Both the position numbers and the translations under genes were made by a program. Under the pieces are notes generated by a model. The model did not search any database. It was given only the letters and a program-made list of their open reading frames with translations, and was not told the origin of the DNA. Positions 27,299 through 34,727 of a stretch of DNA of 64,000 nucleotides are shown one piece after another. The stretch's first letter is position 1, and every line of letters begins with the position of its first letter. The DNA is taken from NCBI RefSeq assembly GCF_003788635.1, contig NZ_AYKH01000003.1, positions 1-64,000 on the forward strand, written 5' to 3'. This stretch comes from Salinisphaera orenii subsp. orenii MK-B5 (GTDB lineage Bacteria > Pseudomonadota > Gammaproteobacteria > Nevskiales > Salinisphaeraceae).

Positions 27299-27468
27299 GG
27301 CGGGATGTCTAACCAGTTGAATGCACGACTCAGGACGCCACGCGCGCATCATCACGCCGCGATCGGCGGTTGTGTTCGCGAGCGAACCCCCGATATCCGC
27401 ACCGATTATGCGCACGGGGCGGATCGCGAGGCAACGTACAAAAGCCCGGCGCCGCGCCGTGTTAGCGC

Positions 27469-28461
27469 ATGAGCGGGCCTGACGACGCACGCCGACGCGC
27501 GCTCGAGGCCTGGGCCGGCGAGGTGCTGGGCCGCACTCTGGAATGGCGCGTGGCCTCCGCCGACGCGAGCTTCCGGCGCTATTTCCGCGGCGTGGCCGCC
27601 GACGACGGCGAGCCGGCCACGATCATCGCCATGGATGCGCCGCCGGAGCGCGAGGACAACGCCGCCTTCGTGCACGTGGCCGGGCTGATGGCCGAAGCCG
27701 GCCTGAACGTGCCGCGCGTGCTCGCCCACGACGCGGCGCGCGGTTTCCTTCTGCTCACCGATCTCGGCGACCGGACCTTTCTGGACGTGCTCGACGAGGA
27801 CACCGCGGATGCCCTCTTCGGTGCGGCCATCGGCGCGCTCATCGACTGGCAGGTCGCCAGCCGGCCGGAGGTGCTGCCGGAATACGACCGCGCCACCCTC
27901 GCCGCGGAGCTGGAGCTGTTCCGGGACTGGTATCTGGCGCGTCATCTGCGCTACGAGCCGAGCGCGGTCGAGCACGCCGACATCGATGCCGCCTTCAGCG
28001 CCATCCTCGACAACGTCTGCGCCCAGCCGCGCGTGTTCGTGCACCGGGACTACATGCCGCGCAACCTCATGGTCAGCCATCCGCTGCCCGGCATACTGGA
28101 TTTCCAGGACGCCCGCCACGGCCCGATCACCTACGACGTCGCCAGCCTGTTCCGGGATGCCTTCGTGAGCTGGCCAGAGGCGCGCATCGACGGCTGGGTG
28201 CGCCATTACTGGGATGCCGCCCGCGGGCGCGGGCTGCCGGTCGGCGACGACTGGGAGGCGTTCCGGCGGGATCTGGCGCTGATGGGGGCCCAGCGTCATC
28301 TCAAGGTGCTCGGTATCTTCGCGCGCATCGCCCACCGCGACGGCAAGCCGCGTTATCTCGCCGACACGCCGCGCTTCGTCGACTATCTGATGCCGGTGGT
28401 CGAGCGCTTCGAGGCCCTCGCCCCGCTGGCGCCGCTGCTGGCGCGGAAGGTGGACGCATGA
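27469..28461 (+). CDS. amgK: N-acetylmuramate/N-acetylglucosamine kinase AmgK
   Basis: 330 residues of the aminoglycoside-phosphotransferase (APH) fold. The catalytic loop is VHRDYMPRNLM (His192, Asp194) and the metal-binding DFQDARHG starts at Asp211. The ATGA overlap with the nucleotidyltransferase gene downstream is the arrangement of amgK-murU, which in Pseudomonas turns recycled MurNAc into UDP-MurNAc and bypasses fosfomycin-sensitive MurA. The gene is divergent from lptD, as in Pseudomonas. Confidence 0.88.
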   Translation: MSGPDDARRRALEAWAGEVLGRTLEWRVASADASFRRYFRGVAADDGEPATIIAMDAPPEREDNAAFVHVAGLMAEAGLNVPRVLAHDAARGFLLLTDLGDRTFLDVLDEDTADALFGAAIGALIDWQVASRPEVLPEYDRATLAAELELFRDWYLARHLRYEPSAVEHADIDAAFSAILDNVCAQPRVFVHRDYMPRNLMVSHPLPGILDFQDARHGPITYDVASLFRDAFVSWPEARIDGWVRHYWDAARGRGLPVGDDWEAFRRDLALMGAQRHLKVLGIFARIAHRDGKPRYLADTPRFVDYLMPVVERFEALAPLAPLLARKVDA

Positions 28462-29120
28462 AGGCGATGATCCTGGCCGCCGGCCGCGGCGAGCGTCTGC
28501 GTCCGCTCACCGATCATACGCCCAAACCGCTGCTGCCCGTGGGCGGCCGGCCGCTGATCGGCCACCATCTGGCCGCGCTCGCCGCGGCGGGCTTCGACGA
28601 GGTCGTGATCAACGTCGCCTACCGCGGCGACCAGATCAGGGCCGCCCTCGGCGACGGCCGTGCCCAGGGCCTGCCCATCCGCTACAGCGTCGAGCAGCCC
28701 GGGGCGCTGGACACCGGCGGCGGCGTGCGCAACGCCCTGGCGATGCTCGGCGAGGCGCCGTTCGCCCTGATCAGCGCCGACGTGTTCACCGACTTCGATT
28801 ACGCCCGGCTCGTCGGCGTGGCGGGCGAGGGCGCGCATGTCGTGCTGGTCGACAACCCCGCCCATCACGTCGACGGCGATTTCGGTCTGGATGCCCACGG
28901 CCGTCTGGTGGATGCGCCGCCGCGACGGACCTACGCCGGCATCGGCGTCTACGCGCCCGCGCTGTTTCGCGCCGTCGAGGCGCAACGTTTTCCGCTGGTG
29001 CGGGTCATACGACAGGCGCTGGCCGCCGGCACGGCCAGCGGCCAGTATCACGCCGGGCGCTGGATCGACGTCGGCCGGCCGAGCGCGCTGGTGGCCGCCC
29101 GCGAGGCCGCGGGTGACTGA
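28458..29120 (+). CDS. murU: N-acetylmuramate-1-phosphate uridylyltransferase MurU
   Basis: 220 residues. MKAMILAAGRGERLRPLTDHTPKPLLPVGG is the sugar-nucleotidyltransferase signature, with GALDTGGGV and SADVFTDFD (metal-binding aspartates) following. It couples MurNAc-1-phosphate to UTP in cell-wall recycling. Starts inside the amgK stop (ATGA). No epimerase or coenzyme domain is attached. Confidence 0.88.
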   Translation: MKAMILAAGRGERLRPLTDHTPKPLLPVGGRPLIGHHLAALAAAGFDEVVINVAYRGDQIRAALGDGRAQGLPIRYSVEQPGALDTGGGVRNALAMLGEAPFALISADVFTDFDYARLVGVAGEGAHVVLVDNPAHHVDGDFGLDAHGRLVDAPPRRTYAGIGVYAPALFRAVEAQRFPLVRVIRQALAAGTASGQYHAGRWIDVGRPSALVAAREAAGD

Positions 29121-29209
29121 TTGTTCGTCGGCGCTGAGGCGCTGTTAGACTGCCGGCTTTTGCGGGCGCGCCCTTCGCGGCCGCGGGCTGTATTCAACGG
29201 AGAGGCCGC

Positions 29210-29668
29210 ATGCAGGCGAGTCGTCCGAGTTCGAGTTGTCGCTTGATCCGTCTGGTCGTGGCGCTGGTCGCGCTGCTGGTGATCGCGGGGTGTGCGAGCC
29301 GGGGCGGCGGCGCCACGATGCCGAGCGCGCCGGATGAGAGCGTGCTGGCGCCCGCCGAGCAGGCTCTGGCCGAAGCGCGCGACGCCGAGGCCGATACCTT
29401 CGCGCCGCGGGTCGTGGATGCCTCGCGGCGACGGATCGCCACCGCCCGGGACATTCTGTTCACCGCGGCTCGTGACGATCGCCCGCTCAACGACACCGAA
29501 CGGGCTCGCGTCGAGCAGCTGGTTGATGCGGCAACGCTGGACGCACGCTCGGCGCTCGCCCAGACCCAGGCTCGGGCCGTGCAGGCCAAGCTCGACGAAC
29601 TCAGGGCGGATCTCGGGGGCGCGACGGCCACCGGGGACCGCAGCACCGGGCCGGAGGATGCGCCATGA
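29210..29668 (+). CDS. DUF4398-like lipoprotein
   Basis: 152 residues. A basic N-terminus and hydrophobic stretch end in the lipobox VIAGC with Cys28. The rest is Ala/Asp/Arg-rich helix (PAEQALAEARDAEADTFAP) resembling DUF4398 proteins, which in Pseudomonadota usually precede an OmpA-type lipoprotein, as here. AACGGAGAGG lies before the ATG. Function unknown; probably a periplasm-facing outer-membrane lipoprotein working with the next gene. Confidence 0.75.
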   Translation: MQASRPSSSCRLIRLVVALVALLVIAGCASRGGGATMPSAPDESVLAPAEQALAEARDAEADTFAPRVVDASRRRIATARDILFTAARDDRPLNDTERARVEQLVDAATLDARSALAQTQARAVQAKLDELRADLGGATATGDRSTGPEDAP

Positions 29669-30669
29669 ATCGCCTGTTGATCGCCGGTCTCACCGCCCTG
29701 CCGCTGCTGGCCGGCTGTTCGCTGTTCCGGACCGATCCGGTGCCCCCGGCGTCCACCCTCGTCGGCGTCCAGGGCCAGGACGCCGCCTGGGCCGACGCGG
29801 TCGAGCGAAGCCCGGACGGCGGCGCGCCGACGTTCACGCCGCTGACGGAAGCCCGCGACGCGGTCGAGGCGGCGCGCGAGCAGCCGCAGGTCGAGACCCA
29901 CGGCGGCGAGCCGCTGGCGCAGGCCGAGACCGCGCTGTCGGAGGCCGAATCCGGCTGGAACGAGATCGCCGACGTGCGCAGGCGCGACCCCGACGCGCTC
30001 GCAGCGGTCGCCAATGCGGCCCATCGCGCGCAGCGTCTGGCCGAGATCGCGCGCTTCACCGCCGTTCGCGAGATCAATCTCGAACAACTCGTCGAGGTCG
30101 AGGATCGGCTGCAGCAGCGTCAGCGCGAGTCGGCGCCGGTCGACGGCAGCGGCGACAGCCTGATCGGCCAGCGCGTGGTCCCGGACCGGCTCGGCGGTAT
30201 CTCCTTCGAGACCGGCACCGCACGCATGACCGATGGCGCGCGCGAGGTGGTCCGCCGCCTCGCCGATCTCGTGCGCGACAACGAATCCTACGGCGTCGCC
30301 GTCTTCGGCCATACCGACAACGTGGCGCCGGCAGACAGTACGCTGCAGGCGTTCGTGAGCGCCAACGAGGAACTCGAGGAACAGGCGCCGACACGCGGGG
30401 AGAAGGTCCGTGCCTTCAATCTGGCGCTTTCGGCCGCGCGTGCGCGGGCCGTGGCCCGGGCCCTGGTCGACAACGGCGTACCCGCGCGGCGTATCGGCGC
30501 CCGCGGGTTCGGCGACACGCGCCCGGTCGCCTCGAACGACACCGCCGAAGGGCGAGCGGCCAACCGGCGCATCGAGGCCGTGATCGTGCCCGGCCCGGAC
30601 ACGGAGGCGGGGCGTCGCCAGCAACAGCGCGCGGCCCAGCCGGGCGGCGCCGCCCGCTCGGGTTCATAG
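29665..30669 (+). CDS. OmpA-family lipoprotein
   Basis: 334 residues. Lipobox LLAGC with Cys18, a helical Ala/Glu-rich domain (about 55-155) like its partner, then an OmpA-type peptidoglycan-binding domain at about 176-308 (ISFETGTARMTDGA, GHTDN, ARAVARALVDNGVPARRI, NRRIEAVI). An insertion of about 30 acidic residues (221-250) separates GHTDN from the next helix, where family members normally have about ten residues. Start overlaps the previous stop (ATGA), so the two lipoproteins are probably made together to tether the outer membrane to the wall. Confidence 0.85.
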   Translation: MNRLLIAGLTALPLLAGCSLFRTDPVPPASTLVGVQGQDAAWADAVERSPDGGAPTFTPLTEARDAVEAAREQPQVETHGGEPLAQAETALSEAESGWNEIADVRRRDPDALAAVANAAHRAQRLAEIARFTAVREINLEQLVEVEDRLQQRQRESAPVDGSGDSLIGQRVVPDRLGGISFETGTARMTDGAREVVRRLADLVRDNESYGVAVFGHTDNVAPADSTLQAFVSANEELEEQAPTRGEKVRAFNLALSAARARAVARALVDNGVPARRIGARGFGDTRPVASNDTAEGRAANRRIEAVIVPGPDTEAGRRQQQRAAQPGGAARSGS

Positions 30670-31119
30670 GCCGACGTCAGGCCGCCGGCCGGGGCGCAGA
30701 CACGCGCGCTATTCGCGTGGCAGCGTCCATCGACGTACTGATTGTGGAGCCGCGCGGCGCGCGGCGGTCTTGCGCGACAGGCCGTTCCGTGTTCGGAGCG
30801 CGCCGGTACGCGAGCGCCCGCTCACGCGATTGTCGGTCACGCGGGCGACCCCGCCTGGGCCGCCGCCGCCATGGCCGTTTCACACGTTGGACCGTAGCTT
30901 CCGGGAACATCGCGTGCCGCCCGGGTGGGCCTGCCTACCGTGCGGTAGATGTGTTGCCCGGCCCGTCGCTTTCACCGCTCGCGTGACGCGGGCGACGACT
31001 GGATTCTCCCGATTCGCCTTTCGACGGAGCCGCGCCTTACGAAGCGTAGTCTTACCCACGGGCACTGTCGCTTCGATATCCGGCGCACGCCGGTGGCTCG
31101 ACGTCTGTGGTGCCGAGTG
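30670..31119. other. Gene-free stretch between the lipoprotein gene and lexA
   Basis: About 450 bases between the ends of two convergent genes. Open frames are basic, low-complexity and unconvincing; no clear terminator hairpin with a T-run was recognised. Confidence 0.45.
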
Positions 31120-31740
31120 TCAGCCGCCCAGTGCGCGGATCACGCCGACCGCCAGGCCCTCGCAGGCCAGGGCTTCGCGCGTGGTATCCACCCGGATCTC
31201 CTCGTACGCGGGATTCGCCGCCACCAGACGCGCGACCGTGCCGTCGCGTTCGAAGCGCTTGACGGTGACCTCGTCGTCGCGGCGGAAGACGCCAATGCGG
31301 CCCGGACGGACTTCGGCCCCGGCCTGCACGGCCAGCAGGTCGCCGTCGAGAATGCCGGCGCCGGTCATGCTGTCGCCCTGCACGCGCAGCAGATAGTCCG
31401 GCGCGGCGCTGAACAGCGCCGGATCGACGCGGCAGTGGCGTTCGACGTGTTCGACGGCCAGCAGCGGCGCCCCGGCCGCCACGCGGCCGATCACCGCCAG
31501 CGACACGCCGGGCGCGGCTGTCTCGGCGGGTGCGACCACCCGAATGCCACGGCTGCGCCCGGCGTTGAGCTCGATCACGCCCTTGCGTTCGAGTGTGCGC
31601 AGGTGGCTCTGGGCGGCGTTGGCCGAGGCGAACCCCAGCGCGCTCGCGATCTCGGCGCGCGTCGGCGGCGTCTGGCGCGCGGCGATGGTGTCGCGGATGA
31701 ACGCGAACACACGCTGCTGTTTGTCGGTCAGCTCGGACAC
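31120..31740 (-). CDS. lexA: SOS-response repressor LexA
   Basis: From the GTG at 31740 the protein has 206 residues (202 in E. coli) and aligns from its first residue (VSELTDKQQRVFAFI against MKALTARQQEVFDLI). The winged-helix DNA-binding part contains TPPTRAEIASALGFASANAA; the self-cleavage site is Ala89-Gly90 (VAAGAPLL), and the catalytic dyad is Ser124 (GDSM) and Lys161 (TVKRF). An in-frame ATG at 31806 would add 22 residues not seen in the family and would place the promoter inside the gene, so GTG is preferred. The LexA box lies directly before the start. Confidence 0.94.
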   Translation of the reverse strand: MSELTDKQQRVFAFIRDTIAARQTPPTRAEIASALGFASANAAQSHLRTLERKGVIELNAGRSRGIRVVAPAETAAPGVSLAVIGRVAAGAPLLAVEHVERHCRVDPALFSAAPDYLLRVQGDSMTGAGILDGDLLAVQAGAEVRPGRIGVFRRDDEVTVKRFERDGTVARLVAANPAYEEIRVDTTREALACEGLAVGVIRALGG

Positions 31741-31741
31741 G

Positions 31742-31757
31742 CTGTAAATATATCCAG
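31742..31757 (-). promoter_or_regulatory. LexA (SOS) box of lexA
   Basis: CTGTAAATATATCCAG matches CTG-N10-CAG with the AT-rich centre of gammaproteobacterial SOS boxes. It ends one base from the lexA start codon and overlaps the -10 of its promoter, so LexA should repress its own gene by blocking polymerase. Confidence 0.88.
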
Positions 31758-31775
31758 TCTTTGGCGATGAAGCAA
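31747..31775 (-). promoter_or_regulatory. lexA promoter
   Basis: On the minus strand TTGCTT (31775-31770), 17 bases, TATATT (31752-31747). The expected start site, six to eight bases after the -10, falls on or next to the GTG start codon, which would make the mRNA leaderless. Confidence 0.7.
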
Positions 31776-31799
31776 CGCGGTTGACAGGGCCGAAAGCGT

Positions 31800-31828
31800 T
31801 TGACATGGGCGCGACCGTGTCCTAGATT
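31800..31828 (+). promoter_or_regulatory. Promoter of the phasin gene
   Basis: A perfect TTGACA (31800-31805), 17 bases, then TAGATT (31823-31828). Predicted start near 31835, leaving about 50 bases of leader with GAGAGGG before the ATG at 31886. Confidence 0.75.
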
Positions 31829-31885
31829 ATCGCTATTGCTGCGGTGCAGCAAAGAACAACTACCCGATGTGGTGAGAGGGCTAGC

Positions 31886-32617
31886 ATGAAGATTCAGGAA
31901 ATCGTTTCGGACGTTCGCAGCCGGGTCGAAACGGCCGGCAAGAACTATCAGGGCGCCTTCAAGGCGTACATGGACGCGCAGCGCAAGGCGTTCGGCGTGG
32001 TCGTGAACAACGGGCAGACGCTGGCCAACACCGAGATCGGTGCGGCCAAGAACGTCTTCGCCGCGGCGCGGGCGAGCTTCGACAAGGCGCGTGGCGACGG
32101 CATGCGCAAGGTGGCCAACAATCCCCAAGCCTATGTGCCCAACGGGCGGGACCAGATCGTGTCGGCCTACAAGGACACGATCGACCTGCTGGTACGGACC
32201 GGCAACGAGCTGACCGACGTCGTCAGCACCGGCTACAAGAGCGTGCTCGGCCGCCTGTCGGGCAAGCCGGCGCCGAAGAAGAAGGCCGCCGGTACCAGCC
32301 GCAAGACCACGGCCAAGCGCAGTGGCACGAGCAGCGCCTCGAGCAGCAAGTCGACCACCTCGACGGGCACGGCCAAGCAGGCCGGCTCGACCAGTGGCTC
32401 GCGCAAGATGGCGGCGACGCGCAAGTCCGGCACGACCAAGTCGGCCGGTTCTTCGGCCAAGGCGTCGGGCACGACGAAGACGACTGCGTCCTCGTCCAAA
32501 TCCGGCAGCGGCAGTACGGCGCGCAAGCGCACGACCCGCAAGACCGGTAGTTCCGCCTCCACCAGCGCCGGCACGAGTGCCGCCAACAGCGCTGACAGCG
32601 GCAGCAGCAGCGCCTGA
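31886..32617 (+). CDS. Phasin-family protein with basic low-complexity tail
   Basis: 243 residues. Residues 1-125 are a phasin-type amphipathic helical domain (VETAGKNYQGAFKAYMDAQRK), which coats polyhydroxyalkanoate granules. Residues 126-243 are almost only Ser, Thr, Ala, Lys, Gly and Arg (APKKKAAGTSRKTTAKRSG), resembling a histone H1-like tail. PhaF of Pseudomonas has the same plan (phasin head, DNA-binding basic tail) and links granules to the nucleoid; the analogy is inferred. No PHA synthase is in the window. GAGAGGG precedes the ATG. Confidence 0.8.
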   Translation: MKIQEIVSDVRSRVETAGKNYQGAFKAYMDAQRKAFGVVVNNGQTLANTEIGAAKNVFAAARASFDKARGDGMRKVANNPQAYVPNGRDQIVSAYKDTIDLLVRTGNELTDVVSTGYKSVLGRLSGKPAPKKKAAGTSRKTTAKRSGTSSASSSKSTTSTGTAKQAGSTSGSRKMAATRKSGTTKSAGSSAKASGTTKTTASSSKSGSGSTARKRTTRKTGSSASTSAGTSAANSADSGSSSA

Positions 32618-32641
32618 CGCCGTCGGACTGATTCCGAATCG

Positions 32642-32677
32642 ACCCGCTCTTCCGGTGACGGAAGGGCGGGTTTTTTT
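32642..32677 (+). terminator. Intrinsic terminator after the phasin gene
   Basis: A 13-bp stem ACCCGCTCTTCCG / CGGAAGGGCGGGT with GTGA loop and one G-T pair, followed by seven T. Confidence 0.92.
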
Positions 32678-33222
32678 GTCGCTTCGTACAGAGCGCAGCA
32701 TTGAGTCGAGACAGCCGAACGACCGCTATTCGTCCGGTATCCGCTCGAGAATCCGGGGATTTGTGCCTTCAGGCGGGCTGCGGACTACCGGCGGCAGGCC
32801 CGCCGCCGGCGCCCACAGGGCGGGCGGGTGAGTCCGGGCGTCTCTCCCAGGGTGACTTTCGCTCAGGTGGGGCCGGCGTGTCCGACCCAATCACCACGCG
32901 TTCAGACGGTGGCGTGTCTGCAAGAGGCCGGCGAGTGCTCGGTGGAGAATCGGCAAGGCCGACGCCTCGGCTGCCGCATGACCCGAGCCGGTGGCATACG
33001 GTTGTGCCGCGGGATGCGTTCGCTGGATCGCGCCGGACTTTGAATCCGGCCGGCGGCGTCACTCGGCGGGTGCGTCTGTGTCGTGCTCGAGGAGCGCGTA
33101 GGCCGAGTGGTTGTGGAACGATGAGAAGTCGGCGTGTCCAGCGACTCCGAGCAGGGTTCCCGCGGCTGTGCCGCGGGATGCGTTCGCTGGATCGCGCCGA
33201 ACTTTGAATCCGGCCGTCGGCG
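32678..33222. other. Gene-free stretch with folE2-derived repeat
   Basis: About 545 bases. The right half holds a partial duplicate of the folE2 3' end (33003-33126). The left half (32678-33000) shows nothing recognisable apart from GC-rich inverted patches. Confidence 0.5.
33003..33126 (-). pseudogene. Duplicated fragment of the folE2 3' end
   Basis: This block repeats 33167-33290 at a distance of 164 bases, about 90% identical by eye. On the minus strand it encodes [20 protein letters not shown] and a stop (33061-33059), against [19 protein letters not shown] in the intact gene. Many changes fall in third codon positions. The 56 bases behind the stop differ at only two sites. The rest of the gene is missing, so it is a remnant of a second folE2 or a tandem duplication. 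Confidence 0.85.
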
Positions 33223-33290
33223 TCACTCGGCAGGCGCGTCCTTGTCGTGTTCGATGAGTGCGTAGGCCGAATGGTTGTGGATCGATTCAA
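33167..33290 (-). repeat. Second copy of the folE2-end repeat
   Basis: The copy belonging to the intact folE2 gene: its last 20 or so codons plus 56 bases of downstream sequence. Partner of 33003-33126. Confidence 0.85.
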
Positions 33291-34086
33291 AGTTCTCCGA
33301 AGCCACCCGATAGTGCCGGAAGCGCTCGTCGGCGTTCAGGCGGGTGGCGATGTCGCGCACCACGTCCTCGACGAACTTCGGATTCTCGTAGGCGCGCTCG
33401 GTGACGGCCTTTTCGTCCACGCGCTTGAGGATGCCGTAGAGCTCGGAGGAGGCCTCCGATTCGGCGATGTCGATGAGCTCTTCCAGCCAGAAGAACTTCT
33501 CGGCGCGCACGCGCAGGGTGACCAGCGAGCGCTGGTTGTGGGCGCCGTAGTCGGAGATGTCCTTGGAGCAGGGGCACAGGGTGGTCACCGGGACCGCGAC
33601 TTCGACGTAGAGGTCGATCTTGTCGCCGCGCTGGTCGCCGAGGAAGGTGACCTCGTAGTCCATCACGCCCTTTTCACCCGTGACCGGCGCGAACTTGTCG
33701 ATGAAGTAGGGGAACGACATCTCGATGTGGCCGTTGTCGGCCTCGAGCCGTTCGGTCATCTCGCCGAGCATGCACTTGAACGAGTCCACCGTGATCTGGT
33801 GCTCGTGCGCGTTCAGAATCTGCACGAAGCGCGACATGTGCGTGCCCTTGAAGTGGTGGGGCAGGTTCACGTACATGCCGAAGGTGGCGACCGTGCTCTG
33901 ATGCCCGCCCACGCGCTGGGCGATCGAGACCGGATGCCGAATGTCGCAGATGCCGACCTTGTTGATCGCCAGTCTGCGGGCGTCGGCCCGGCCCTGGACA
34001 TCCTCGATCTGCGGGCCGGCGGCGCGGCCGCTGCGGGTGGCAGCGGAACGGCCATCGGCGCTCTGGCTCTTGGCAACGGTGCTCAT
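33223..34086 (-). CDS. folE2: GTP cyclohydrolase FolE2 (type IB)
   Basis: 287 residues. It makes 7,8-dihydroneopterin triphosphate from GTP for folate and related pathways. The family signature [20 protein letters not shown] contains the active-site Cys, and [19 protein letters not shown] is also conserved. FolE2 does not strictly need zinc and often replaces FolE under zinc limitation. A polar, variable N-terminus of about 25 residues precedes the core. Its 3' end is duplicated downstream. Confidence 0.95.
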   Translation of the reverse strand: MSTVAKSQSADGRSAATRSGRAAGPQIEDVQGRADARRLAINKVGICDIRHPVSIAQRVGGHQSTVATFGMYVNLPHHFKGTHMSRFVQILNAHEHQITVDSFKCMLGEMTERLEADNGHIEMSFPYFIDKFAPVTGEKGVMDYEVTFLGDQRGDKIDLYVEVAVPVTTLCPCSKDISDYGAHNQRSLVTLRVRAEKFFWLEELIDIAESEASSELYGILKRVDEKAVTERAYENPKFVEDVVRDIATRLNADERFRHYRVASENFESIHNHSAYALIEHDKDAPAE

Positions 34087-34219
34087 GAAATGCTTGTCCG
34101 GTCGAAACGATACGGCGCGACGCGCCGGAACAGCCGGGCATCATAGCGCGTGCCGGCGCCCCAAGCCAGGCTGCATGGTAGACGATGGGGGCGGATGAGG
34201 CTGCGGCAAGGGCCGCGAT

Positions 34220-34603
<384 letters not shown>

Positions 34604-34727
34604 TCAGGCGTTATCCTAACGGTCACGGCAGTGGCGCGTCTGCCACCGCAGGGTTTAACGTCTGGCGTGCGATACGGCGGGGTCGGTCTCCGCCCCGGAT
34701 ATTCGGAACGGACAGGGCACGGACTCA

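Noticed and set aside
24818-27472. An 884-codon open frame antisense to lptD and surA
   Set aside because: It mirrors the GC-rich codons of lptD. The translation is a Val/Ala/Gly/Asp mix with no motif, and lptD is certain.
29292-30986. A 564-codon frame overlapping both lipoprotein genes on the same strand
   Set aside because: Arg/Gly/Ala-rich with no signal peptide or domain; the two overlapping lipoprotein genes explain the DNA.
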